Positions 44,438 through 54,341 are shown, counted from the first letter of the stretch. The stretch is DNA of 64,000 nt from Leishmania infantum JPCM5 (GCF_000002875.2 NC_009402.2:589693-653692); one strand, 5' to 3'. Notes: generated from the letters alone by a model not told the origin. A program made the numbers and translations.

Positions 44438-45072
44438 AGCGCGGTTTCGTGGGCTGTCGGCCTGGCGTCTGAGACCGGCGGCCAGGCCCGCGATCCACGC
44501 AGTTGGCGTCAGCGCCCCCGCCGGCTTGGCAAGCTTGTCGGCGTCGTCCTCTTGCCCCAACACACAGTCACCAGCGACAAGCGGAAGCGAAGGGCACGCG
44601 CGACGGGCCAGCAGCGCCAGCACCTGTGCCCCAATGTGCCGCATCATGCCACGCCACACCACCCCCTAGCCCTTGTAGGGCCCGTGCCGGCCACCCTGAG
44701 GAGGCGAGGGCGAGCCCGCAGCAGCGACCACACGCACCTGACTGTGCCCTATCTGATCCCGTTGTCCTCGCAGCATGTCAAGCTCCAGCACCATTGCACC
44801 GCGCCCAGCGCGGCAGCGGCAAGCAAGGAGGCCGCAGCCTGCTGTCGCTGCGCCGACGGGTGCATGGTCGTCATGAACCATCGCGGCCTCTCCCGACCTG
44901 TTCTCTGTCTGTGTCGCGCCATTCGCCCACAGCGAGCAAGGGAGCTCCCACACAGCGGGGGAGTCGTTGCCTGCGTGCCGCTGGCCTTTCTCACTTCAGA
45001 GAGTCCGCCCACCGCTCGCCAGAGAGCGGATGCGTCGAAGTGCATGCAACCGCTGCGCATGAGGGGTGTGTG
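44438..45072 (-). repeat. 635-bp inverted repeat, partner of 16467-17101
   Basis: Aligned by eye against the reverse complement of 16467-17101, the two copies have equal length, no indels and three substitutions. Homology ends sharply at both sides. The repeat includes the RNase H remnant with the same in-frame TAG. Confidence 0.93.
44440..44953 (-). pseudogene. RNase H domain remnant of DIRE-2
   Basis: It is nearly identical to the DIRE-1 remnant, with the same in-frame stop and the same lost acidic residues (see that entry for motif detail). Sharing the identical inactivating changes means both copies descend from an already dead element, by duplication or gene conversion. Confidence 0.7.
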
Positions 45073-45561
45073 CGCGCGTGTGCTACCCCGAGGGGGCCGA
45101 TACGTGCATACTCGTGTGAGAGCTGCCGAATTTTTTTGACGACACCGCAGCACGAAGTGCGCACCTCCCGCGCGAAATGCACAACATGGCCCCCATCGCG
45201 CGGTCGCGGAGAGATGCAAGCAGGTGCGGCGACGCAGCGCCGTGGGATCATGAGGGCAGAATGTCGGCCTTTTCGAGTGAGTCTCCGCTCTCTGCATGTT
45301 TGGTGGGCGCTCACCATGAATGCGGCTGCTTTGGCGTGGGGGTGCTCGAGATGTGTTCTTCTGCTTCTGCCAGCACTGCTCCGCGATGCGGCGGCACCAT
45401 CGCGTCGCCCTGATTGACGCAGCGCCATGCAGGAAGCGCCGGGGAGCCTTTTGACGGGCCCTGCGCGTGCGCGCAGACCACCCTCGCCTCGGCAGGTCAT
45501 GCCGTGTATACTTTGATAGCCGCTGCAGCATGTCGGCCAGCGCCGCGCCTTGAGTGGAGGT

Positions 45562-45910
45562 CTACACCGGGAAGGTGGCGTTGGTGGTGTGGGGTAGCGA
45601 TCCTCTTCCGGTCAACGCTAGCGGCATCGCGTCATATGCTTCCTGAAAGTGGATAGTGGACTGCGTCGTGCAGTCGTGGCTCGGCTCCGTGGTGACGGTG
45701 CCCCAATCGCAGGTGAGGCAGTCGAGCGCCCGGGTGACGTCCGTTGACGTGTCCGTGGCCCCGTCTGCGCTGTGCCATGTTGGGGTGTCCTCCTCCCTTT
45801 TCACATGTCAAGTATTTACGATGGGGCCAATTGTATGGAATGGACCGGGCTCGGTCGGGTTGTCCTTTCGTGTCCCACACCGGGTGGTGCGAGTTGGCGT
45901 CCATTCCGAC
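45562..45910 (-). pseudogene. AP-endonuclease domain remnant of DIRE-2
   Basis: Two minus-strand frames carry consecutive pieces of an apurinic-type endonuclease as found in L1Tc/ingi elements. The first holds MDANSHHPVWD, matching the family's D-x-N-A-H-H pattern. The second, in another frame, holds DTPTWHSADGATDTSTDVT and later DCLTCDWGTVTTEPSHDC. That second piece matches the TPTW...SPDVT and W...SDH end of the domain, with the final Ser-Asp-His scrambled to Ser-His-Asp. A frameshift lies between the pieces at about 45800. It is inactive. Confidence 0.7.
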
Positions 45911-46278
45911 AACACGAGGGCTGGGCGCGACGCTGCTTTGTATCTGATCGACAGCACTTGCTGTCCCACCAGGGCACCTGCTGTAGGTGTGTAGCCGGAC
46001 CTGAGGTTAGTATCCGTCTAGTAGGGTCACTGCAGCACATCCAGGCTGCCACTGCTGCAACTTAGCTCTTTAGAACGGCATGGCGGAGAAGGAGGGGGCT
46101 ACACCTGTACGTATGTCCTCCTGCCTTCGCACGGAGGCGCCGCCACCACGCTCTTCGCCTCGTGATATGCCAGAATGCTGAAAAGACGGGTGGCCACATG
46201 CCTTGCAGGCCCGCCAGGATGGAATGCGTCTCTTGCAGAACACAGAATGCTATTGCATACTTGCAAGAAGCTGGGCAC

Positions 46279-46610
46279 GCCGACGCCCTTCGGCGTCGCC
46301 CAGCCCACTGCCATTCTACTGCGCATACACAGCAGCCGAGGCCCAGAACTACGCACGACATCACCGCAGCGCAGTAACAGCAGGAGAAGAGATGGTGGAT
46401 GCGTGTACGTGCTGAATACGCGGGCAGGACTCGTAGTGGGCTGGTCCAGGCGTGAGCATGGCTATACGTCTCTTCGGCACAGCGCCAGCCAAGCCCTGCC
46501 CTCCGACGCCAGAGAGCCCGCAGCCGCACCAGAGGGCAGGCTGCAGGCTGCTCGGCATTATCACAACGAGTGAGTATTGGATCATGACGCCAGCGTGTGG
46601 TGGCCGGCAT
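46279..46610 (-). mobile_element. SIDER-like retroposon copy B (truncated)
   Basis: It is near-identical to copy C over about 331 bases from GCCGGC at 46610 down to the hairpin at 46281-46298, where homology stops abruptly. The common 3' tail present in copies A and C is missing. It has two copies of a CTGCAGG-type heptamer where copy C has three. It is oriented opposite to the genes. Confidence 0.7.
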
Positions 46611-47074
46611 TGTCACAATCAGCGGGAAGCACGCAAGAGTAAACCGTTAAAAGGAAAAAAAAACGGGAAAAGACAGTGGCCATGGTGCTGACCGAAAGCG
46701 TTGGAAGGGGGAGGAACGGTGAGTGCCGGAGAAAGTAACGCACAACCAAAAGAAAAGCAGAAAAAAAAAAGAAAGTCGAGCACACACACGCAAGCAAGAA
46801 TGTTCTACGCAGACATCTTAAACCCATTGTTTCAGCTGTTTTGTTTGCTGCTGCTTCCTCTATGTGTCCTAGTGTCCATCTCCCCCCTCGATGCTTTTCT
46901 CATCAGAGGCCCGCTTGTGCTGTGCCGGCATGACCTTTTCACGACTCCTGTCGGGGAGCCCACAGGGTTGAAATAGAATAGCAAAAGAGGGGCAGAAAGC
47001 AATCAAAGGCACAGTTCTGAGTGGCAGCCAGACGCGAAGATAAGGTTATCTTTTGTTTCCAACGTGTCCACCCC
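46611..47074. other. spacer between SIDER-like copies B and C
   Basis: No gene is seen. It contains several A-rich patches (about 46652-46664 and 46766-46773) that could be remnants of retroposon tails read on the + strand. The rest is unremarkable. Confidence 0.45.
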
Positions 47075-47504
47075 ACCACGAACAAGTCAGCACCTATACA
47101 CGCATACGTAACCGCAGCCCACCCACCGCTGTGTCGCACGGCGGCAATGACAGGGAGCGGGGTCCACCGACGCCCTTCGGCGTCGCCCAGCCCACTGCCA
47201 TTCTACTGCGCATACACAGCAGCCGAGGCCCAGAACTACGCACGACATCACCGCAGCGCAGTAACAGCAGGAGAAGAGATGGTGGATGCGTGTACGTGCT
47301 GAATACGCGGGCAGGACTCGTAGTGGGCTGGTCCAGGCGTGAGCATGGCTATACGTCTCTTCGGCACAGCGCCAGCCAAGCCCTGTCCACCGGCGCCAGA
47401 GAGCCCGCAGCCGCACCAGAGGGCAGGCTGCAGGCTGCAGGCTGCTCGGCATTATCACAACGAGTGAGTATTGGATCATGACGCCAGCGTGTGGTGGCCG
47501 GCAT
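47075..47504 (-). mobile_element. SIDER-like retroposon copy C
   Basis: Read on the minus strand it aligns with copy A over its whole length, including the hairpin (47168-47185) and the tail (about 47166-47085). An A-rich stretch (GAAACAAAAGATAA on the minus strand, about 47060-47045) follows and may be the vestigial poly(A). It lies antisense between the nucleotidyltransferase and WDR60-like genes. Confidence 0.7.
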
Positions 47505-48183
47505 CATGGAGGAGGAGGAGTGCAAGGGAAATGGTGGCGACCTGCTCTTGACGAAACGAGCCAGCGAGCTTCTCATGCCGCGTCCCCGTGGGAGTGCTTT
47601 TGTCTTCCCTTCACGGAGGCACGCTCGCATGCGGGCAGAGGCCGATATATATATATATGTGTGTGTATATATTTGGTCAGCGACCGCCACGGCGATGAGC
47701 TCAGTCGGCGATTTTTTTTTCTTGGCCTAGCGGTATGGCGGCTCCCATCACACCGCTGCTGGCGTGTCGCGGTTTTGTCTCTCTTCTCGCTTCTCCCTCT
47801 CTGTCTCATTCTCCTTGTTTCCTTTTTTTTTTCGGGCTCCGCATCGTGCGTACACACAATCCTAAGGAAGCGCGCAAACGGACGCTTACGAAGCGTAGCT
47901 GTGCAGATCTGCAGCACCGGCACCACCTCGAGGCGACAGAGCGAAGCGCACGGAAAAGCGGCTGTGCACCCGATAGCGAAGGAAGACCGCCACGGTAAAG
48001 CCACCTCTATTCACTCAAGTGCATGCGCGCGCATACTGACGTACACATCCTGGCGGGAGAAGAAAGAGAGAGACAAACGCACGCAGAGGGCACAAACACG
48101 CTCCCTTTCAGAAAACACAGGTGCGGCGGCGAACACAACAGAGGCTCGCTGATCCTTTTCCCCTTTTCTCCTTCAGGTCAGAC
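47505..48183. other. 5' flank of WDR60-like gene
   Basis: No gene is seen. It contains a TATATA-rich patch at about 47644-47672 with a TGTATATA octamer at 47664-47671, some homopolymer T runs, and the acceptor region of the next gene. Confidence 0.5.
48152..48176 (+). promoter_or_regulatory. predicted trans-splice acceptor of WDR60-like gene
   Basis: An uninterrupted C/T tract of about 22 bases ends in CAG at 48176, seven bases before the ATG at 48184. It is the clearest polypyrimidine/AG signal in the window and fixes the start codon. Confidence 0.6.
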
Positions 48184-50916
48184 ATGCCTGAGAGCGAGGA
48201 CGAGCGCCGGCTGCGCAAGGAGAAGAGGCGGAGCGCGGCCCGCAAGGCTGACGAGGCAGAGAAGAAGGGCACAGCGACTTCCGCAGAGGCATCTTCGCCA
48301 TCGAGGATACCCTCGCAAACGACGGCAACTGCGAGCGCCACCACAGCTGCCCCTTCCGCTGATGCGCAGGCTGAGCGGAAGGAAACGGAGGAGGAGCGAC
48401 GCATCAGGAAGGAAAAGAAGCGAGCGCAGCGTGAGGCCCAGAAGCAGCAAGAGGCAGCCGCAGCCGCAGCCGCAGACGCCGCTGCTGCCACTGCCACTGC
48501 CTCTGCACCTCCTATCGTCGATGCGATCGCTCCCAACGCTAAACAGTCAAAGGAAGAGCGCCGCGCAGCCAGGAAGAAGGATCGCTGTAGCGGCGATCAA
48601 GCGGACGACGCGGACGCGGCACTGCTAAACGCGATAGAGGCGGAGAACAACGCCGTCGTGGCACAGAGCATCCGGAACAGTCGCAATTTCGCCACAGCGG
48701 AGCTGAAGAGAGTGACGGAAGAAAAGGAGCGGAAACGGCTCGAGTCGGCTGAGGAGCGGGCGGAGCGGAAGCGCGCGGAGCGTGAAGAGCGTCGTCTCCT
48801 CCGTCGCGCCGCCGCGGCCGGTGCAGCAGAAGGAAAGGGCGACGCCGAAGATGGCGGCGCTTCGGCGGCCGACGCCGCTGGCAGGGTGGCGCTGAGTCCG
48901 GTGACTGCGTTTGATCCGAGTGAGCTACAGCGGCAGGCGTATCGTGCACAGTTCCAGAAGGACCTGACGCGAGCCACAGCGCTGCGCCGCATGGTGGACT
49001 TTGATAGCAGCGGCGGTGTCGTGCTGGACCTCGCACCACAGAGCGCCTACGATTTGTACATACGCGACTTTGGCCAGAGTGGACGCGAACAGGTCGGAGT
49101 GCAGGCGCCGCCCGAGGAGGAACGGCTGGACGCTGGCACGCAGGCCGAGCGGGGCAAGCTGCGGGCTCGCGGGGCACAGGCGCCGGATGATCTCGGCCTC
49201 TGCCCGGAAGAAGAGGCGGAGAGGCAGTTCTTCCAACTGCGGCGCAAGGCGCTGCTACGCAATGGCAGAGGCGGTGGCGCCGCAGCTGGCACTGGCGCCG
49301 CGGCTGCGGGCGAAGGTGACGACGGGGTAGATGGCGAGGAGGATGGGGAGGTGGCTGCGAAGTCAGCTGCAAATGGAGTTGGTAAGAAAGTAACTCGTTC
49401 GGTAGACGCGGCAGTGCTGGAGCGCTTCCTCACGAACACGCTTTCGGTGATGATCGCCGCTCTGGATGAGAACAACTCTTTGGTGTCGGGAGCGGCGACC
49501 GGCGCAGACGTCCCGTCGGTGGAGAGCTCGAAGCCGAAGGCGCCGACAGCGTTCTCATCCTCGTGCACAACCTTCTGCTGGCGCGGCACGCGCAACCGCC
49601 CCGTCGTGCAGGTGCTGGTGAACCCCTCCAACCCTCGCCAGCTCATTGCCCTGCACGGGGCCGTTGATGGAACGGGGCCGTCTCCGACTCTCGATACGTT
49701 CCTCTCCGTGCTGCTGCTGTGGAGCGTGCACGACGCCACGACGCCGGACCGGGTGCTCGTCTCCTGCTCGTCTGTCACGTGCATGTGCGTCAGCCCCTCT
49801 CGCCCCCACCTCGTCTACGGCGGCACTGCGGACGGCAACGCGTGCATCTGGAACCTTCGCGAGCCGGACCGCCTGCACCTCTCCGCCGGCTGCTACGAGC
49901 GAGCCGTCTTCCACTTGCCTTCCTACAACACGGGCTGGCAGGTGGGCGGCCACACTGCCCCGGTGCGGCAGGTCCGCGTTGCGGGGTACAACACCACTTC
50001 CGTCGCCACCCGCAAGGAGGAGCAGTACGAGCAGCTCGTCTCAATGGACGACACCGGCGTCATGTGCTACTGGGCACTGACAGAGAAGCGCGACCCATGC
50101 GAGATGAACAGCGGCAGCCCTGGCGCCGCTGCCGCGACCGGACTCGGTTTGCTCGACAGTGACTACGGTCTACACCCCGGCAGCTATGTGAGCCTGCGTC
50201 TCGTCAAGGACTCAGCGGCTGCGAGTGCCGCTGCTAGCTCTGTGGTTCAGCAACACGACGAGGACGGCGACGCTGCGGTGGCCTACAGTGCCGGCGTCAC
50301 CGGTGGTTTTGACTTTGCGCCATCTGACAGCACCCAGTGCGTTCTGACCGCTCCTCAGGGCGTCGTTCGACGCAGTCGCATTGGGGGGATCGCGTCGCCG
50401 TCTCTGTACGGCCCTTCCTGCGGCAACAGCCACCTGCCCTACGCCGCGGCGTCGGGAGACAAGCCACATCATGTGAAGACGGTTGCCGTGCCATGCTGTG
50501 TGCAGTATAGCATCCTGGATACGCGGTGGTTTGTGGTGGGCTACGAGGACGGCACCGTGCGGCTCTACCTTCAGCACGAGGCAACGCCGCAGGTGACAGT
50601 GGAGGTGGGCAATCAGCCTATCGTGGCAGTCTGCTGCAGCGGCGCGATACCGTGGGTGGTGTGGGCGCTGGACGAGAGCGGCGAGTTGCACCTGATCGAC
50701 TTTGCCTACCACCGCCGTCAGGCACCGCGTCTCTCGCACACGCTGACGCAGCCGGACACTGGCGTGTGCACCTGCATTGATGTGTTATCCAAGAGCGAAA
50801 AGGCAGATCAGCACTTCCTCGTCGCGGGGTTCGAGAAGGGCGTGATGCAGATGCACATCGTCGATGTGGAGAAGCTGCGCGTGGCCCACTCGGAGCGCGA
50901 CGAACGTTGGATCTGA
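48184..50916 (+). CDS. WDR60-like dynein-2 intermediate chain
   Basis: The product is 910 residues from the ATG at 48184. The N-terminal 300 residues are strongly charged (Glu/Arg/Lys) and coiled-coil-like with Ala-rich spacers. From about 450 to 905 there is a WD40 beta-propeller: LLLWSV near 510, then a block CMCVSPSRPHLVYGGTADGN and IWNLREPDRLHLS, then GGHTAPVRQVRV, a D-rich YEDGTVRLYLQ segment near 785, and a late FEKGVMQMHIVD segment. The pattern of VTC-x-C-x-SP...LV-x-GTA-x-G...W(N/D)LRE-x-xRxH is what I know from WDR60 (DYNC2I1/FAP163). That protein is one of the two intermediate chains of dynein-2, the retrograde intraflagellar transport motor. A role in flagellum maintenance is therefore likely. 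An alternative is another dynein intermediate chain. The WD40 fold is firm and the exact orthology is probable. Confidence 0.88.
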   Translation: MPESEDERRLRKEKRRSAARKADEAEKKGTATSAEASSPSRIPSQTTATASATTAAPSADAQAERKETEEERRIRKEKKRAQREAQKQQEAAAAAAADAAAATATASAPPIVDAIAPNAKQSKEERRAARKKDRCSGDQADDADAALLNAIEAENNAVVAQSIRNSRNFATAELKRVTEEKERKRLESAEERAERKRAEREERRLLRRAAAAGAAEGKGDAEDGGASAADAAGRVALSPVTAFDPSELQRQAYRAQFQKDLTRATALRRMVDFDSSGGVVLDLAPQSAYDLYIRDFGQSGREQVGVQAPPEEERLDAGTQAERGKLRARGAQAPDDLGLCPEEEAERQFFQLRRKALLRNGRGGGAAAGTGAAAAGEGDDGVDGEEDGEVAAKSAANGVGKKVTRSVDAAVLERFLTNTLSVMIAALDENNSLVSGAATGADVPSVESSKPKAPTAFSSSCTTFCWRGTRNRPVVQVLVNPSNPRQLIALHGAVDGTGPSPTLDTFLSVLLLWSVHDATTPDRVLVSCSSVTCMCVSPSRPHLVYGGTADGNACIWNLREPDRLHLSAGCYERAVFHLPSYNTGWQVGGHTAPVRQVRVAGYNTTSVATRKEEQYEQLVSMDDTGVMCYWALTEKRDPCEMNSGSPGAAAATGLGLLDSDYGLHPGSYVSLRLVKDSAAASAAASSVVQQHDEDGDAAVAYSAGVTGGFDFAPSDSTQCVLTAPQGVVRRSRIGGIASPSLYGPSCGNSHLPYAAASGDKPHHVKTVAVPCCVQYSILDTRWFVVGYEDGTVRLYLQHEATPQVTVEVGNQPIVAVCCSGAIPWVVWALDESGELHLIDFAYHRRQAPRLSHTLTQPDTGVCTCIDVLSKSEKADQHFLVAGFEKGVMQMHIVDVEKLRVAHSERDERWI

Positions 50917-51619
50917 CGGCAATGCACCGAGCGAAAGAGGATCGCTGTGGGTGTAGGGTCGGCAGATTGTGATGCCGCTCCGTTTTCTGTTGTTTCTACC
51001 TGATGTACGCTAGAGCGATGGGGCGACGGCTCTGTGGACGACGGGGCTACGTGGAGGGCTGCGTGCGCGTGTACGCGAACCCGCCAAACTGCCTGTGCGT
51101 CTTCCTCCCACCGATTCCTTCCGTTCGCGTTTTGTTTTTGTGCTGTTTGGTGATGTTGACAAGGGACCCTCGGCGGCGCGGCCACCTCCTGCCCTCCGGC
51201 ATCCGACCAGCGGCGGCATCGTTCGCGCCGACCGCGGGAGCATACGCGAAGAGCAAAATAGCAAAAAAAAACCAAAGCGGAAGAATGATCGGCTCACCGG
51301 AGCGGCTCGATGAGCAGGAGAGGACACGACGGTGCTGCGACAGGAGGTAGGAGGGAGGGGGTGCTCTTCGTTATGCTGCGCCTCGCACATGGGAATCCTG
51401 CACCGCTGCGTTGTGCTTGATCTCACCTATTCTTTGTCCTCTCCATCGCTGCGGGCGGATGCTTGTGTGCACTCATGTTAGGTCTACAGCCATGATCGCG
51501 GGTGAAGCAAGACGAAGAAGAAAACAGAAGACACAGCCGCTTCTGACTCGTTCCCTGTAAGCCTCGCTCGATGAGACAGCTCTCACCATCATTACACTCA
51601 CACACACCCTCTTTCGTTG
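50917..51619. other. intergenic region
   Basis: No gene is seen. The composition is mixed, with an A-run near 51263-51271. The C/T-rich stretch at about 51600-51645, including TCTCCCCCTTCC followed by CGCAG, bears on the start of the next gene. Confidence 0.5.
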
Positions 51620-52768
51620 ATGATATCTCCCCCTTCCTACGCAGTCTTGCGTGCGCGCGCAGAATCGCGGTTACAATCCTTTTCCAGAGCGACCGCGCTC
51701 TTCTTTCGGAAAGGCGCGATGGGGTATTTCCGTGGCTATGCCGCCCTCATAAAACATGCGCCTGTGAAGTTTCCATGCGATGCGCCGAGTGGCGTGAGCG
51801 CGCCGCTGCATGGAAGCTACCCGTGGTACGCTGTGCGCCACGTCTGCACTACTGCGGCTGCTGCAAGCGGCAATGCTGTAAGCGGCGGCGGCGATGGCCA
51901 CCCGACGCGCTCCACGTCGTCAGCTGCGGCAGGCGTTTCAGAGCTGCCCAACAAGTTCATCTACGCGCCGCGACTCCGCTACACGGCCCCGTGGCGTAGC
52001 AGGCAGATAACTGACTTTCTCGTCTGCAAGGACGACGTTGCCCTCTCGATCGCGCACACATACCGCAACCCGGACACGGACATCACCGTCACCCTTATCC
52101 CACTCCGACATTTCGCTCACCCCGAATTCTTCAAGCAGGTGGATGACTTGTGCAACCAGCACGAGTCGGTATTGATGGAAGGGCGCACCCCGCTCAGTGG
52201 TGCTCCCTACTCCACGGTGGTGCCGCCGCGGGAGCGAGTCAAGTGCACGCGGCCGATGGACCACGAGGATGACGAGGGCTGGGAACCGCGCGAGGTCGAG
52301 AGCTTCTTTCAGCCCTTCTCGTGGGGCGTCAAGGACTCGCCAAATCACACAGTGGTACACGCAGCGGACAAGTACGACTACGAGAAGCTGCCTTGGTGGT
52401 GCTCTGTGCGCTTTAACGCGCCTGTGCTCGGCAGTTTTGCTCGGGAGCAGCACTGTCTTAACATGATCTACCCTCTCCGCGAGAATATGTACAAGTCCTT
52501 TGCCATCCCCTGGGGGGCCGCCCACATGCCAGTCTTCCACGAGATGCTGCTCGACAACGGGTTCGAAAATGTGGGCATGTGCTCCCTCCTCGTGCTGAAC
52601 CGAACGGATGGCATTATCAGTGAGGGCGAGTTTATTAAGATGCAGCACTGGCAGCGCAAGCGCGCTCGTCGTGCTTGGTACCTGTACGGCATCGGCCTCG
52701 TCTCCTTGTGGCGGCTCGTCTACGCGCACCTCACTATCGAATACCACAGTGGACCGCGGGAGATGTAA
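51620..52768 (+). CDS. hypothetical protein with C-terminal hydrophobic segment
   Basis: The product is 382 residues from the first ATG (51620) or 349 from the ATG at 51719. The longer N-terminus is Arg/Ser/Ala-rich with one acidic residue in 33, so it resembles a mitochondrial presequence. However, a pyrimidine tract ending in CGCAG at about 51645 lies inside it and would favour the shorter form. Residues about 110-350 are well ordered, with many aromatic residues (for example DITVTLIPLRHFAHPEFFKQVDDLC). A hydrophobic stretch near 355-370 (YGIGLVSLWRLVYAHLT) may be a membrane anchor. I recognise no family. Mitochondrial membrane location is inference. Confidence 0.85.
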   Translation: MISPPSYAVLRARAESRLQSFSRATALFFRKGAMGYFRGYAALIKHAPVKFPCDAPSGVSAPLHGSYPWYAVRHVCTTAAAASGNAVSGGGDGHPTRSTSSAAAGVSELPNKFIYAPRLRYTAPWRSRQITDFLVCKDDVALSIAHTYRNPDTDITVTLIPLRHFAHPEFFKQVDDLCNQHESVLMEGRTPLSGAPYSTVVPPRERVKCTRPMDHEDDEGWEPREVESFFQPFSWGVKDSPNHTVVHAADKYDYEKLPWWCSVRFNAPVLGSFAREQHCLNMIYPLRENMYKSFAIPWGAAHMPVFHEMLLDNGFENVGMCSLLVLNRTDGIISEGEFIKMQHWQRKRARRAWYLYGIGLVSLWRLVYAHLTIEYHSGPREM

Positions 52769-54341
52769 TCGCCGTGGCGTTTTCTTTTTCGTTTGCGTAG
52801 CTCTAGTCGAGCATAACACCGCTACCATCAAAATCTCTTCCTCCTCCCTTGAGGTGCTGAGGGTCGGGCTCTGGACAGGTGCGCACCGGTGGAAGGCATC
52901 CCGTATGCTTACGCAGACACAGACACCCGGGCTGTGGCCCTCCTCCCCCTCCACTGCCGACTTCGCCAGTCGGCTTCTACCGTCCTCGGAGGGGACGCCG
53001 CTTTCCTTACTTGTCCTCTTCCCGGGTTGTCCTAAAACACTGTCGCGCAGAAGGCACATACCCACACGCACATGGATGCGCACGCATCCGTGTTGCATCC
53101 CACCCTTCTCTTCGGCGCTGCCCCCCCTCGAAATCGAGGAGAGCGAGCGAGGGAGGCCAAAGCAGGGCAGCGAAACCATAGCAAACCCCTCCCTCACCAT
53201 TGAACCGTACACCAGCACGGATGTGCGTTACTTGCGTCTTGCATGAGAGGAAAAGGACGGGAAGAGTGCGCAGCGCCCTGGAAAGCTTACTGATGCTGTT
53301 CGCCCTGTGTGTGTGTGTGCGTGTGCGCGCTCACACCCCCTCTCTCTTTTGCTTGGCGACGTCTTTTTCCACTCATGTGTTCGACGGCTTGTCTCCCGTT
53401 GTGGTCTTCGTTGGCGGGCGGCCCAACACTTGGAAACTCGGAGAAGAGGGCGGAAGAGAAACGAGAAAACCACTGGAGGAGCACACCAGCAGAGGAACAC
53501 AGAATGCTGCGCTTCACACGCGCTAAGGCACCCACACACAGGCACAGATACGCATGGAAGCAACGCTGCGCCCTTTTCAGTAGAGCGTTACGGCTGCCAA
53601 GGGTGAATGCCATGTGTGCGTGCGTGTGATGACACCAGTGGCTGCGGTTGTTTGTCTCAGCCAGCATACGCACTTCCTCTTCTTCTCCCTGCCCCCTCTC
53701 TCTTTATTGATGCTTGTGGCAGCGCAAGTGCGAAGAAGCAAGGTAAAAGCAGAACACGCCAACAAGCAACGTCCACGGCACCGATTATCGCCTCTTCTTT
53801 CTTCCCATTATCAGTACGGCAGCGCCGTGGTCCTGCCCCCACCGCCGCCCCTTTTACCGTAGTGCCTTTTAGTAGCAGTAGCACTAGAGTCGGGCCTGCT
53901 TGCCCGAATCCGCTTTCCGGGACCGCTAATCGTTGTCTCGGTGTGCGCGCGGGCGTTAGCAGCCCACCCCCGTAGCAATCCAAGGAGGTAGGGAAGGGCA
54001 TCTCGACGCCGACTGAGAGACTCACCAAGTGAGACATAGGGATCACGAAAGAATAGAAAAACACCCACCATCGGCGTCTGCGGAGCCTGGACGTTTCCCT
54101 TTGACCCCGCGAAACGACAGGACGCTGCTGCGCGGTCTGAGAAGGGCTGAGGCAGGGGAGGCCACGGGGAGTACGAGAGCCCGCTGCGATTCACAACTGC
54201 TGAGGAGCGTGTTGCCCATACATACACACACACACAACACACACAGACTCACCCTCTTTTCACATCTTCCCGCCACCCTCTCCCCATCTCAGCTGCTGCT
54301 GCTGCTGCTCATTTCTGTTGCTTTCTTGATTTCCTTTCCCG
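52769..54341. other. intergenic region
   Basis: No gene is seen in about 1.6 kb. The composition is mixed with short CA/TG repeats (near 53309-53330 and 54225-54243) and no shared retroposon sequence. The last 100 bases include a C/T-rich tract ending in TCTCAG at 54292. Confidence 0.5.
54252..54292 (+). promoter_or_regulatory. predicted trans-splice acceptor of complex I subunit gene
   Basis: A C/T-rich tract of about 39 bases ends in AG at 54291-54292, 49 bases before the ATG at 54342. A run of CTG triplets follows the AG, so another AG could be used, but none occurs before the ATG. Confidence 0.5.

Larger units (their letters stand above)
44438..45960 (-). mobile_element. DIRE-2: degenerate ingi/L1Tc-type retroelement
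   Basis: Read on the minus strand, an endonuclease remnant (about 45910-45562) is followed by linker sequence and then the RNase H remnant (about 44953-44440). Only about 600 bases separate them, so the reverse transcriptase domain (normally well over 1 kb) is mostly deleted. Order and orientation fit an ingi/L1Tc element. All frames carry stops and shifts. The element joins SIDER-like copies B and C, in the same orientation, to form a retroposon cluster. Outer boundaries are approximate, and weak coding-like sequence extends to about 46060. Confidence 0.7.

Noticed and set aside
51938..53218. Minus-strand open frame of about 426 codons
   Set aside because: It is a shadow of the + strand gene at 51620-52768 plus spacer. 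The + frame has better composition and all neighbours are on +.
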